NCBI GenBank assembly: GCA_017469565.1 | Contig: JAFUGC010000022.1 | Coordinates: 1-46,436, forward strand | Direction: 5' to 3' | Source of the DNA: Clostridia bacterium | GTDB lineage: Bacteria > Bacillota > Clostridia > TANB77 > UBA1234 | Length of the DNA: 46,436 nucleotides | Shown: one piece after another, positions 9,931 to 17,963 of the stretch | How the letters are laid out: every line of letters begins with the position of its first letter | How positions within the stretch are numbered: the first letter of the stretch is position 1 | Program-made: the position numbers and the translations under genes | Notes under the pieces: generated by a model | The model's input: the letters and a program-made list of their open reading frames with translations, nothing else | Told to the model about the DNA's origin: nothing | Database searches by the model: none

Positions 9931-10482
9931 GTGAACACTGAAAAAATGGAAAATAAAAGAGTAGATATATTAGAAAAACTCTTTTTATTATCAGTAATCA
10001 TAGATATGAGTGTCATATCATTAATCAGTATTTTTATTGTTACGATTATTACAATATGTGTATTTTTTTCTGTTTTGATGTTTGGAATTGAGGCAGTTGT
10101 ATTATTATGTGAGGCAGTAAAGTTAATTTTTAATCTGCAAATTTTTGCAGGAATAGGTTTTATAGGTGCATCGCTTTCTTATGGCATTGCCACTTTTGCC
10201 TTTAGTGTGGCTTTTCACAAGTTAATAAAGTCTTATCCTAAAATATTACATGGACTTAAAAATTTTATTACTTCTAAGGATGAACAGGAACAGGATAATA
10301 TTACTACTATTGAGAAAGAAAAACATGTGGTACATGTCATGATTGTAACAATTGTCATATCACTTATTATGATATTTATTGCCATCTTTACGAATAATTT
10401 TAATATGATTACAGATTTTATCCAGGAAAACTTTAACTTTGAAACAATTGGAAATGTTTTTCAAAGGGGGATTAATGGATGA
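9931..10482 (+). CDS. Integral membrane protein of unknown function
   Basis: The 183-residue product has about four hydrophobic segments: roughly 20-50 and 55-70, one around 75-95, then a hydrophilic acidic stretch (SKDEQEQDN), and a last segment near 135-160. I do not recognise a family. GTG 9931 is chosen because AAGGGGG (9917-9923) is spaced 7 bases away; TTG 9925 is in frame but too close. Its stop overlaps the start of the next gene, so the two are translationally coupled. They sit ahead of PlsC and an acyl-CoA ligase, suggesting a role at the membrane; this is context only. Confidence 0.82.
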   Translation: MNTEKMENKRVDILEKLFLLSVIIDMSVISLISIFIVTIITICVFFSVLMFGIEAVVLLCEAVKLIFNLQIFAGIGFIGASLSYGIATFAFSVAFHKLIKSYPKILHGLKNFITSKDEQEQDNITTIEKEKHVVHVMIVTIVISLIMIFIAIFTNNFNMITDFIQENFNFETIGNVFQRGING

Positions 10483-11288
10483 TATTACAAAATTATAAAG
10501 AAATATATAAGCAATCAAAAAAGAGTTCCATTGTAGTATATTTATTACTTAGGGTACTAATTATACTGTGTTTAGTGAGAGAATTTATGCTTGGCAATTA
10601 TATGAATGCCATGCTTTGCATCTATTCCCTTATTTTACTTGCAGTGCCATTGTTTGTAAAAAGAAGATTGAAAATAAGCCTTCCTAGTGGACTTGAAATT
10701 TCTATTTTCTGTTTTATATTTGCCGCTGAGATATTAGGGGAAATCGATAATTTTTATGGAAATATTCCAATATGGGATACCATGCTTCACACAATTAATG
10801 GCTTTTTAGCGGCAAGTGTTGGATTCAGTCTGATTGACCTTTTAAATAATAATGTCAAAAATTTCAGCTTGTCGCCAGTTTTTGTTGCGATTGTTGCTTT
10901 TTGTTTTTCTATGACAATTGGTGTACTATGGGAGTTTTTTGAATTTACAGCAGATAATGTGGCACGTACCGATATGCAAAAAGATAGGATTGTTAATATC
11001 ATCAGTACAGTGGAATTAGATCCTGAGAAAAATAATAATGCAATCGTGATTAAAGATATTGCTTATACGGTATTATATGACGAAGAGGGAAATATACTTA
11101 CAACCATTGATGGTGGGTATTTAGATATTGGTATCATTGATACCATGAAAGATTTATTTGTCAATTTATTAGGAGCAGTTGTTTTCTCTGTATTTGGATA
11201 TTTGTATATTGTGGATAGGGACAAATATAAGATTGCAAAAAGGTTCCAGATTAAGAAGATTGATGAAGGTAAAAAGGAAGAAGTTTAG
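10479..11288 (+). CDS. YjdF/DUF2238-like membrane protein
   Basis: The 269-residue polytopic protein contains PIWDTMLHTINGFLAAS and SMTIGVLWEFFEF, matching the conserved WD-x2-LH-x3-G and GVLWE-x2-EF pattern of the DUF2238 (YjdF) membrane family. An extracytoplasmic or loop insertion (about 165-215) follows, then a final membrane segment and a basic tail. Function of the family is unknown. ATG 10479 overlaps the preceding stop by four bases, and AAGGGGG at 10464-10470 serves as its site. It is followed by plsC after 8 bases, in the same operon. Confidence 0.85.
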   Translation: MILQNYKEIYKQSKKSSIVVYLLLRVLIILCLVREFMLGNYMNAMLCIYSLILLAVPLFVKRRLKISLPSGLEISIFCFIFAAEILGEIDNFYGNIPIWDTMLHTINGFLAASVGFSLIDLLNNNVKNFSLSPVFVAIVAFCFSMTIGVLWEFFEFTADNVARTDMQKDRIVNIISTVELDPEKNNNAIVIKDIAYTVLYDEEGNILTTIDGGYLDIGIIDTMKDLFVNLLGAVVFSVFGYLYIVDRDKYKIAKRFQIKKIDEGKKEEV

Positions 11289-11296
11289 GAGGCTTT

Positions 11297-11902
11297 ATGG
11301 AAAATACACTGAAGAAGATAGCAAGAGTACTAGTGATTATTGTATTGAATATCGTTTTTAGAACATTTTATAGAATGAAAGTAATTGGCAAAAACAATAT
11401 TCCAAAGAGTGGTGCATTAATTTTTTGTGGGAATCATAAGAGTTATTTTGATGCTCCAGCAATTACGGTTACTAATCCAAGAAAAATGCGCTTTTTAGCA
11501 AAAGAAGAATTAAGAAAAGTTTTTCTTTTTGCTTTCCTTTGTTGGGCATTTGAAAGTATATGGGTAAAGAGAGATAGCAAGGATTTTACCCCTATCAAAG
11601 AGGCAATGAAAACACTAAAAAAAGGAGATTGCCTTGGAATTTTCCCGGAAGGTACCAGAAATGGAATGGAGAAAAATAATGGGGAATTCAAAAATGGTGC
11701 CGCATATTTAGCATTAAAAACGGGAGCCATGATTGTTCCTGTTGGAGTGATAGGAAACGGGAAAGCATTCAAGAAGAATGCGATTGTTTATGGAGAGCCT
11801 ATTGATTTATCGGAATATCAAGATATGAAGATAGATAAGGAAATAGAAGATGAGATAAACGAAAAATTAAAAATCAAAATTTTAGAATTGATTGGTGAAT
11901 AG
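11297..11902 (+). CDS. plsC: 1-acyl-sn-glycerol-3-phosphate acyltransferase
   Basis: PlsC acylates lysophosphatidic acid to phosphatidic acid in phospholipid synthesis. The 201-residue protein has an N-terminal membrane segment (about 8-25), the catalytic NHKSYFD (N-H-x4-D) motif near 50, and FPEGTR near 118, the glycerol-phosphate binding motif. GTG/ATG choices are unambiguous: ATG 11297 follows TTAGGAGG. It lies between a DUF2238-like protein and an AMP-forming acyl-CoA ligase 28 bases on, a plausible fatty-acid activation and acylation pair. Confidence 0.93.
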   Translation: MENTLKKIARVLVIIVLNIVFRTFYRMKVIGKNNIPKSGALIFCGNHKSYFDAPAITVTNPRKMRFLAKEELRKVFLFAFLCWAFESIWVKRDSKDFTPIKEAMKTLKKGDCLGIFPEGTRNGMEKNNGEFKNGAAYLALKTGAMIVPVGVIGNGKAFKKNAIVYGEPIDLSEYQDMKIDKEIEDEINEKLKIKILELIGE

Positions 11903-11930
11903 AATATTAAAAATTTAAGGAGGATTTAAA

Positions 11931-13631
11931 ATGAGAAACGAAGTAATTCCAATTACGGATTTAAAGGACATGCTTAATAAGACTAGGGATTTATTCCCTG
12001 ATAGGCCAGCATACAAGGTAAAAATAGAAGAGGGAGTTTATAAGACCATTACTCATAGAGAATTTAGAGATATGGTAAATTATTTGGGTACAGCCTTGAT
12101 TGATTTAGGATTAAAAGGTAAGAGGATTGCTGTTATCAGTGATAATCGCTATGAATGGGGGCTTTCTTATTTATCTGTTGCATGTGGTACCGGTATTATT
12201 GTTCCACTGGATAAAATGCTTCCAAGAAACGAGCTTGAAAGTTTAATTCAAAGGTCTGAAGTAGAGGCCATCTTTTATGCAAATAAATATGAGGATATGC
12301 TAAAAGAAATAAGACTTAGCGAAAAGAATAAATTAAAGCATCTTATTTCTATGGATGCAGAGGAACATGCAGAGGGCATCTATTCTCAAAAAGAATTAGT
12401 GGAAACAGGAAGAAAACTTGTGGAAAATGGGAATACGGAGTTTATTAATGCTGAGATTAATCCAGATATCATGAATATCATGTTATTTACCTCTGGTACT
12501 ACTGCTAAATCAAAAGTGGTTGCTTTATCTCATAAAAATTTAGTTTCTAATCTTATGGATATTGCTACTGTTTTAGATATTAATTCTAGTGATAGAGTTT
12601 TATCATTCTTACCACTACACCATGTGTTTGAATGTATGGCAGGGCTTTTGTATTCTTTGTACGTTGGAAGTGAAATGGCTTTCTGTGATGGAATTAGATA
12701 CATATTAAAGAACCTAAATGAATATAAGATTACTTTTACTTCATTTGTACCAGCTGTTTATGAAAATATGTACAGAAATATTATGAAGAATTTACAAGCC
12801 AGTGGTAAGCTTGAAATCATCAAACAATTAGAAGAAAAGTATAAAGATGCCAGCATGGCGGAGAAAAAAGCTGTATTTAAGGATATTCATAATCTTTTTG
12901 GAGGAGAGGTAAGGCTCTTTATTAGTGGAGCTGCCGCCTTAGATCCAGAGGTGGAAAATGCTTTTAGAAGATGGGGACTAAATCTTTGTCAGGGCTATGG
13001 CTTAACGGAAACTTCTCCGGTTATTGGAACAGAAACTTTTGATGAATTTAGAGTTGGTTCTATTGGTAGACCTCTTCCTCACATTGAAGCAAAGCTTGTT
13101 GATGTGAATGAAGAAGGAATTGGAGAACTTACGGTGAAAGGTCCAAATGTAATGCTTGGCTATTTTGATGATGAAGAGGCTACCAAAGAGGCAATTCAAG
13201 ATGGCTGGTTCCATACGGGTGATCTTGCAAAGATTGATGAAGATGGATATATCTTTATATGCGGTAGAAAGAAGAGTGTGATTGTTTTAAAGAATGGAAA
13301 GAATATTTTCCCTGAAGAAATGGAAGCACTTGTGAATAAAATAGAGGGTGTCAAAGAATCCTTTATCTATGGTAAAAAACAGTCGGATGATAATGAGGAT
13401 GTCAAAATCTACGTGAAAATCGTTTATGATAGAACCGTCATGCAAGATGCTTATAAAGTGGAATCTGATGAGGATATTCACCGCGTTTTATTAGAAAAAA
13501 TAAAAGAAGTAAACAAGACAATGCCGAGCTATAAGGCAATTAGAGGAATTTTAATCACGGAAGAACCTCTTATCAAAACTACAACTAATAAGATTAAAAG
13601 AAAAGAAAATTTGGAATTAATTGAACAATAA
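11931..13631 (+). CDS. Long-chain acyl-CoA ligase/AMP-forming synthetase
   Basis: The 566-residue ANL-superfamily enzyme activates a carboxylic acid, probably a fatty acid, with ATP. The P-loop motif reads LFTSGTTAKSKVV, a variant of TSGTTGxPKG that is usual in a clostridial subgroup. GYGLTETSP is the A5 motif, GWFHTGDLAKID the A7 motif, and GRKKSVIVLKNGKN the A8 hinge. The catalytic lysine region KTTTNKIKRKE is present at the C-terminus. ATG 11931 follows AAGGAGG. It is last in the operon with plsC, so exogenous or recycled fatty acids may be its substrates; this is inferred. No in-frame CGG was seen. Confidence 0.9.
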   Translation: MRNEVIPITDLKDMLNKTRDLFPDRPAYKVKIEEGVYKTITHREFRDMVNYLGTALIDLGLKGKRIAVISDNRYEWGLSYLSVACGTGIIVPLDKMLPRNELESLIQRSEVEAIFYANKYEDMLKEIRLSEKNKLKHLISMDAEEHAEGIYSQKELVETGRKLVENGNTEFINAEINPDIMNIMLFTSGTTAKSKVVALSHKNLVSNLMDIATVLDINSSDRVLSFLPLHHVFECMAGLLYSLYVGSEMAFCDGIRYILKNLNEYKITFTSFVPAVYENMYRNIMKNLQASGKLEIIKQLEEKYKDASMAEKKAVFKDIHNLFGGEVRLFISGAAALDPEVENAFRRWGLNLCQGYGLTETSPVIGTETFDEFRVGSIGRPLPHIEAKLVDVNEEGIGELTVKGPNVMLGYFDDEEATKEAIQDGWFHTGDLAKIDEDGYIFICGRKKSVIVLKNGKNIFPEEMEALVNKIEGVKESFIYGKKQSDDNEDVKIYVKIVYDRTVMQDAYKVESDEDIHRVLLEKIKEVNKTMPSYKAIRGILITEEPLIKTTTNKIKRKENLELIEQ

Positions 13632-13650
13632 TAAGCCTCCAAAGTCTCTC

Positions 13651-13679
13651 TTTACAAAATTTACATAATATGATATAAC
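13651..13679 (+). promoter_or_regulatory. Predicted promoter of the accessory gene at 13750
   Basis: TTTACA (13651-13656), 17-bp spacer, TATAAC (13674-13679). Confidence 0.5.
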
Positions 13680-13749
13680 ATTAGTGGAAAAATATCTTGA
13701 ACAATTCAAGTCACTTTAATAAGCGTTTGAAGAAAGGAGACATAAACCG

Positions 13750-14865
13750 ATGTCAGAGAAAAGTTTCTGGTCTATTTTTCGGAGGAATCCTCGTGCGGCT
13801 GAAAATACTTCCATTAGTCAGCGAGAAAATTCTACTCCGGCTACTGAGAATTCAGACATCTCTTTAGAACAAGTGGTTAATTTTGTCATGGAATTACAAA
13901 GTTATTATTACAATGACATTTGTAAGATGCAGACGGATTTACTGGTTCATGCGGGGTGGCCGGAAAATAAACTTGCTTATATCCATCAAAAGATGCAGCA
14001 AGAGCAAGTGGCCCTTTCAGAAATTGAGAAGATTCTTTCTTCCATTAATGAGATAGAAAGAGATTACCAAGAGGTATGGAGAAAGTCTGTTTATAGTTTT
14101 TATGATGATATTGAAAAATCAAAATTAAAGACGGTTCGGATGAAAGTATTTGAGGTTATTGTAAGGCTGTGTGCAGTGAATACAAAACCAGAACTGGATG
14201 AAGTGATCGCAAAGCGGATTGAGATGTACCGCGTCAATTGGGAGATTTCAAATGAAGTCGCTATTCCGAAAAATGTCAATGTCATCTTGGTAGATGAAAC
14301 AAATGGCATTTATGATTACCGTTTTGGGAGTTTTCAAAAAAGAGTGGATGCTTCTTCTGAAATTTATGCTCTTTCTGCTGAGAAGTTGGAAGAGATTAGA
14401 AACATCACATTTGAGTATGAAAAGGAAATTTCCACGGAGAGTGTATGGGTACGGGTTGCGAGCATCAGTAGGCTTGAGCTCAATTATATGAAGAAAACGT
14501 GTATGCTTGACATTCACTGGGAATCCGGCTCAGATAATCAGAGCGATTTATTTTTTGATATTGTTCCTAAAAAAGAGCTTGAACAGTATCTAAAGGGTGT
14601 GCTTCAGATTGCTTTTCGGCAAAGAAGATATGCAGTGATTTCCATGCTTATTCCCAAGCGGAAAATATTAGAAGTGATAGGAAACACGGAGATTGATGAT
14701 GAGGCAAAAAGGGTAAAAATTTGTAAGAAGTATCGGTTTATTTTGGGTGAGAGAAGTGATAAGTATTCGGGTAATCTCATGACTGCCAGAATTGACAGGA
14801 GACGTATTCCGGATATCGTAAGGCTGATTTCTTATCCTAAGTTTAAAAAAGAATATTTTGGTTAA
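13750..14865 (+). CDS. Unknown accessory protein at the edge of the Ter island
   Basis: I do not recognise this 371-residue protein. It opens with a short aromatic/basic segment (SFWSIFRRNP), followed by a Ser/Thr/Asn-rich linker to about residue 35. A long, mostly helical and charged middle follows (about 38-160, with a possible coiled coil around 75-120). The C-terminal half is mixed and basic (ARIDRRRIPDIVRLISYP near the end). No signal peptide or membrane helix is visible. ATG 13750 follows AAAGGAG. CGG arginine codons are frequent, starting in IFRRN, as in the TerD/TelA genes downstream, so it probably arrived with them. It is convergent with the PH-domain gene at 14915. Confidence 0.82.
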   Translation: MSEKSFWSIFRRNPRAAENTSISQRENSTPATENSDISLEQVVNFVMELQSYYYNDICKMQTDLLVHAGWPENKLAYIHQKMQQEQVALSEIEKILSSINEIERDYQEVWRKSVYSFYDDIEKSKLKTVRMKVFEVIVRLCAVNTKPELDEVIAKRIEMYRVNWEISNEVAIPKNVNVILVDETNGIYDYRFGSFQKRVDASSEIYALSAEKLEEIRNITFEYEKEISTESVWVRVASISRLELNYMKKTCMLDIHWESGSDNQSDLFFDIVPKKELEQYLKGVLQIAFRQRRYAVISMLIPKRKILEVIGNTEIDDEAKRVKICKKYRFILGERSDKYSGNLMTARIDRRRIPDIVRLISYPKFKKEYFG

Positions 14866-14868
14866 AAG

Positions 14869-14908
14869 AAGGCATGCAAATATGATTCATTATCATTTTG
14901 CATGCCTT
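14869..14908. terminator. Bidirectional terminator between convergent genes
   Basis: AAGGCATGCAAA (14869-14880) pairs perfectly with TTTGCATGCCTT (14897-14908); it serves the genes ending at 14865 (+) and 14915 (-). Confidence 0.85.
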
Positions 14909-14914
14909 AAGCTT

Positions 14915-15376
14915 TTAACGGACATCCCTAGCGTTTAACATTTTCATGGCATCATTTCCATTTTCAATAGAATGAAAAAGAATTTCCTCTTGATTTTCAG
15001 CAGAAATGTACAAATCCATGGTGTTACATTTTTTCTGACAGAAAGAAACAATGGGTACCACTTTTGCTTTATCCATAGGAATACTGACTTTCTTTTTCCT
15101 GATGATTCCAGAGGAAAAGTGAATCTTTCCATCTTGAATCAATAACTTTTGAGATGCGTTTTGCTTGATGGTAATCCATAAACAAAGTGCAACAATCAAA
15201 AGAGTGAGAATGATTGTCAGAAAAGTGATGGAATAGGGATTGCCTTCATAGTTAAAATAACCGGAAGAGAGAAAAAGGAACAAAAAAGCAAACATGGGAA
15301 TGCCATACGCAATTGTCCGGATACTATAGTACATAATATCTGCCCGGGGAGTATAAGAGAATGTCTTAGATGTCAT
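14915..15376 (-). CDS. Membrane protein with bacterial PH-like domain
   Basis: The 153-residue protein has two adjacent membrane helices (about 20-37 and 48-68). A short beta-rich domain follows, with LLIQDGKIHFSSGIIRKKKVSIPMDK, the arrangement of bacterial PH-2 (YdbS/YdbT-like, DUF304) proteins. The end of the domain carries ENGNDAMKMLNAR. Function of such proteins is poorly known. Start ATG at 15376 follows a GGAGGG site on the minus strand. CGG arginine codons (TPRAD, SIRTI) group it with the island. It is transcribed away from the TerD genes across a 289-bp AT-rich divergent region. Confidence 0.8.
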   Translation of the reverse strand: MTSKTFSYTPRADIMYYSIRTIAYGIPMFAFLFLFLSSGYFNYEGNPYSITFLTIILTLLIVALCLWITIKQNASQKLLIQDGKIHFSSGIIRKKKVSIPMDKAKVVPIVSFCQKKCNTMDLYISAENQEEILFHSIENGNDAMKMLNARDVR

Positions 15377-15510
15377 TTTGTTATCCCTCCTTTTTCGTGT
15401 TCACCAAAGAGTTTATTTTTAATTCAAGTGACATTTTATCAAATTCATTTGGTATTTTCAAGATATTAACATAAAAAGTTTCTGATTTTAAAATATATTT
15501 ACATAAATTA

Positions 15511-15538
15511 TTGACTTTTCTGGAAAATGTGATATGAT
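15511..15538 (+). promoter_or_regulatory. Predicted promoter of the terD operon
   Basis: TTGACT (15511-15516), 16-bp spacer, TATGAT (15533-15538), followed by a 125-nt leader. Confidence 0.65.
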
Positions 15539-15571
15539 AAATAGCGTCAATTTTATCCAAAGAATAATAGT

Positions 15572-15617
15572 GAAAGGAGGATTTTCTTGTCACTCTAGGT
15601 AAGTAATTTTCTTACCT
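15572..15617 (+). other. terD leader: orphan ribosome site, three-codon ORF and hairpin
   Basis: AAAGGAGG (about 15573-15580) is followed 6 bases later by TTG TCA CTC TAG (15587-15598), a start plus two codons and a stop. The stop overlaps a stem AGGTAAG (15597-15603) with CTTACCT (15611-15617). No long frame uses this ribosome site; the real terD site lies 60 bases further on. It could be a translated leader controlling the hairpin, or chance. Confidence 0.4.
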
Positions 15618-15665
15618 TTCTGTATGTGTTTAGGACCAAAAGGACGTGAGATTGGAGGAATTAGA

Positions 15666-16235
15666 ATGTCCGTAAATTTAACCAAGGGGCAAGGTGTAAA
15701 CCTGAAAAAAGAGGCTCCCAATCTGAGGCGGCTTATGATTGGATTGGGCTGGGACCCGGTAAAATCCTTTTTAGGGCGTGCCATTGACATTGATGCAAGT
15801 GTAATTTGTATCGATGAAAAGGGCAAGTTCCTGGATGTTGTGTATTATGGAAATCTGACTCACCGGTCTGGTGCTATTAAGCACATGGGAGATAACCTGA
15901 CCGGAGAAGGCGATGGTGATGATGAACAGATTACGATCGACCTGGAAAGGTTGCCTGCAAATATTGCAAAATGTTCTATCATCATTAATATCTACAGTGC
16001 CTATTCACGGAACCAGCATTTTGGTAAAGTGAGGAATTGCTTTGTCCATGCTGATGATATGGACACCAGAAAGGAACTGGTTCGCTATAATGTGGATGGT
16101 AACTTTGATGGTCTCACTGGTATTTTTGTTGCTGATGTGTACCGCTACAATGGTGAGTGGCGCTTCAAAGCAATCGGTGAGGGTGTCAAGGTTGCAGATA
16201 TCAAGGAAATGGTCAACATGAAGTGCAAGCGTTAA
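15666..16235 (+). CDS. TerD-family stress protein 1
   Basis: TerD proteins are calcium-binding cytoplasmic proteins of the tellurite/stress (Ter) system. The 189-residue sequence shows VNLTKGQGVNL at the start, MIGLGWD near 24-30, and the calcium site GEGDGDDEQI (80-89) with DIDAS (41-45). FGKVRNCFVH and the C-terminal WRFKAIGEG strands are also typical. ATG 15666 is chosen because TTGGAGGAA sits just upstream; an open frame from 15624 lacks a site. CGG arginine codons occur (LRRLM, THRSG, SRNQ). It heads a run terD-terD-telA-P-ATPase, a layout known for Ter-type stress islands. Confidence 0.92.
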   Translation: MSVNLTKGQGVNLKKEAPNLRRLMIGLGWDPVKSFLGRAIDIDASVICIDEKGKFLDVVYYGNLTHRSGAIKHMGDNLTGEGDGDDEQITIDLERLPANIAKCSIIINIYSAYSRNQHFGKVRNCFVHADDMDTRKELVRYNVDGNFDGLTGIFVADVYRYNGEWRFKAIGEGVKVADIKEMVNMKCKR

Positions 16236-16272
16236 GGTTTGTACAGGACAAGATGAAAAGGAGGATACTACA

Positions 16273-16851
16273 ATGGCAGTTTCTTTGACAAAAGGTGGAC
16301 GTGTGGATCTGACCAAGGGAACCGGACTGAAAGAGGCCATGATTGGCCTGGGCTGGGATACCAATCGGTATCAGGGCTCTGCGGAGTTTGACCTGGATTT
16401 GGTCATTTTCGAGTGTGATGCCAATAAGCGTTGCATTGGAGAAAAGAACTTCGTGTTCTATGGAAACCTGAAAGATGGTGAAGGCGCGATTGCGCACTCT
16501 GGTGACAATCGCACCGGTGCTGGAGATGGTGATGATGAAACCGCTACCATCAACTTTGCGAAGATTAATCCGCGGGTTGAAAATATTGTGATTGCGGTCA
16601 CTATCTATGAGGCGCGTAAGCGTAATCAGAACTTTGGTCTGGTGGACAATTCCTTTGTCCGTCTGGTGAATACGGAAACGGGAGAGGAAATTCTCCGCTA
16701 TGATCTGGGGGAAGATTTCTCTATTCAGACCAGTGTCATCTTTGCGGAAATCTACAAGGTTGGCACGGAGTGGAAGTTCAAGGCCGTTGGCGAGGGTTAT
16801 ACCAAGGAACTGGCTGACCTTTGCCGTGAGTATGGCATTGACGTTGCGTAA
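16273..16851 (+). CDS. terD: TerD-family stress protein 2
   Basis: This 192-residue TerD paralogue is closer to the classical sequence than its neighbour: VSLTKGGRVDLTK, MIGLGWDTN (23-31), EFDLDLVIF, FVFYGNLK, and the calcium-binding GDNRTGAGDGDDETA (77-91). The C-terminal EWKFKAVGEG and REYGIDVA are also typical. AAAAGGAGG precedes ATG 16273. It is clearly richer in G+C and CTG/GGC codons than the core genes around the island, a sign of acquisition. A strong terminator follows, so telA may be expressed by read-through or from its own start. Confidence 0.94.
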   Translation: MAVSLTKGGRVDLTKGTGLKEAMIGLGWDTNRYQGSAEFDLDLVIFECDANKRCIGEKNFVFYGNLKDGEGAIAHSGDNRTGAGDGDDETATINFAKINPRVENIVIAVTIYEARKRNQNFGLVDNSFVRLVNTETGEEILRYDLGEDFSIQTSVIFAEIYKVGTEWKFKAVGEGYTKELADLCREYGIDVA

Positions 16852-16859
16852 ATGACTTT

Positions 16860-16900
16860 GGAGGGTGTCCTATCTTGATTTTAGGGACACCCTCCCTTTT
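16860..16900 (+). terminator. Intrinsic terminator or attenuator between terD and telA
   Basis: GGAGGGTGTCC (16860-16870) pairs with GGACACCCTCC (16885-16895), then CTTTT. It would reduce transcription into telA and the P-ATPase. Confidence 0.8.
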
Positions 16901-16915
16901 CATGGAGGATGAAGT

Positions 16916-17950
16916 ATGGAAGTACCAGCGAATATGGATACTTTGAAATCTACCATTGATATCCATGATACGGGAAAAGTGATTGCCTTTGGACGGGAAG
17001 AGCAAGCATCGATTGGAAAGTTTGCCGACATAATCCTTCATGGAGCTGGTAAAAATGAAACCGAGGAAGCTAGTCAGTTACTGACCCAAGCAATCACTGC
17101 GGTCAATGGTTATCAATTGGAAGAAGAAAAGAAATCAGGTTTCTTTCGTTTTTTGAAAAAAGAAAAAAAGCCTGATCCTGTGAGTCTTCAGGAGAAATAT
17201 CATTCATTGTCATATGATATTGATGCCATTGTCAGGGAACTTCAAAAAAAGGATTTTGTCTTAATAGAAATGCAGCATTCCCTTGAGATGATGTATGAAC
17301 AAAACCTCAATATGTACCGGTATTTAACTGCTGTGGTGAGTGTAGGGGAACAGATTCTTGAGGAAGAAAAGCAAAAGCTTGAGAGTGCAAAGCTTTCTCA
17401 ACAAAATCCAGAAGACTTCCTAGAACGTCAGCATATCTTAGACCAAGAAGAAGACTTGAGACGCTTTGAAAGGCGTCTATATGACTTGAAACTTTCCCGA
17501 ACAGTGGCAATGCAGCAAGCTCCCCAGATCAAAGTTGTGCAAAAAGGCATTGAACAGGTATCTGAGGGAATTCGGTCTGCTATTAGCACAGCAATTCCTC
17601 TGTGGAAATCACAGATGGTAATTGCACTTGGAATTCAATCGGTTCAAGAGGGACTTGGTGCCGTTTCTTCTGTGAGAGATGCAACCAATCGAATGCTTCT
17701 CCAAAATTCTGAAAATGCGAAAAGACTTGCAATAGAGTCTGCAAGAGAGGCACAGAGAGGAACCGTGGATATAAAAGCTGTAAGTCAGGCAAATAAAAAT
17801 CTGATTGATGCTTTGAATAGTACGTTTGATATTGCTCGTTTTGCGATTTCTAACCGAGAAGAAGGAAGAGCAAGGCTAGAAGAAACAGAAACAATGTTAA
17901 AACTAGAGGCTCCCCAACAAACCGTTCCAACACTCAATCTTACTCAATAA
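16916..17950 (+). CDS. telA: TelA-family toxic anion resistance protein
   Basis: The 344-residue protein is helical and charged, without membrane segments. It begins with a short disordered region, then GREEQASIGKFADIIL, GFFRFLKKEKK, and a long coiled-coil middle with EMMYEQNLNMYRYLTAV. The family region ERRLYDLKLSRTVAMQQAPQ leads to IPLWKSQMVIALG, a hallmark of TelA/KlaA (PF05816). The family is associated with tellurite and other stress resistance; the mechanism is unclear. GGAGGATGAAGT precedes ATG 16916. It lies between terD and the P-ATPase with 13 bases to the latter, so those two are cotranscribed. Confidence 0.92.
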   Translation: MEVPANMDTLKSTIDIHDTGKVIAFGREEQASIGKFADIILHGAGKNETEEASQLLTQAITAVNGYQLEEEKKSGFFRFLKKEKKPDPVSLQEKYHSLSYDIDAIVRELQKKDFVLIEMQHSLEMMYEQNLNMYRYLTAVVSVGEQILEEEKQKLESAKLSQQNPEDFLERQHILDQEEDLRRFERRLYDLKLSRTVAMQQAPQIKVVQKGIEQVSEGIRSAISTAIPLWKSQMVIALGIQSVQEGLGAVSSVRDATNRMLLQNSENAKRLAIESAREAQRGTVDIKAVSQANKNLIDALNSTFDIARFAISNREEGRARLEETETMLKLEAPQQTVPTLNLTQ

Positions 17951-17963
17951 GGAGGAGAAAATT

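Noticed and set aside
12490-12530. Altered P-loop (TSGTTAKSK) in the acyl-CoA ligase as a sign of inactivity
   Set aside because: The same variant is usual in a clostridial subgroup of these enzymes as I recall it, and other motifs are complete.
15381-15593. Minus-strand frame of 70 codons between the PH-domain gene and terD
   Set aside because: AT-rich with no credible ribosome site, and it overlaps the divergent promoters.
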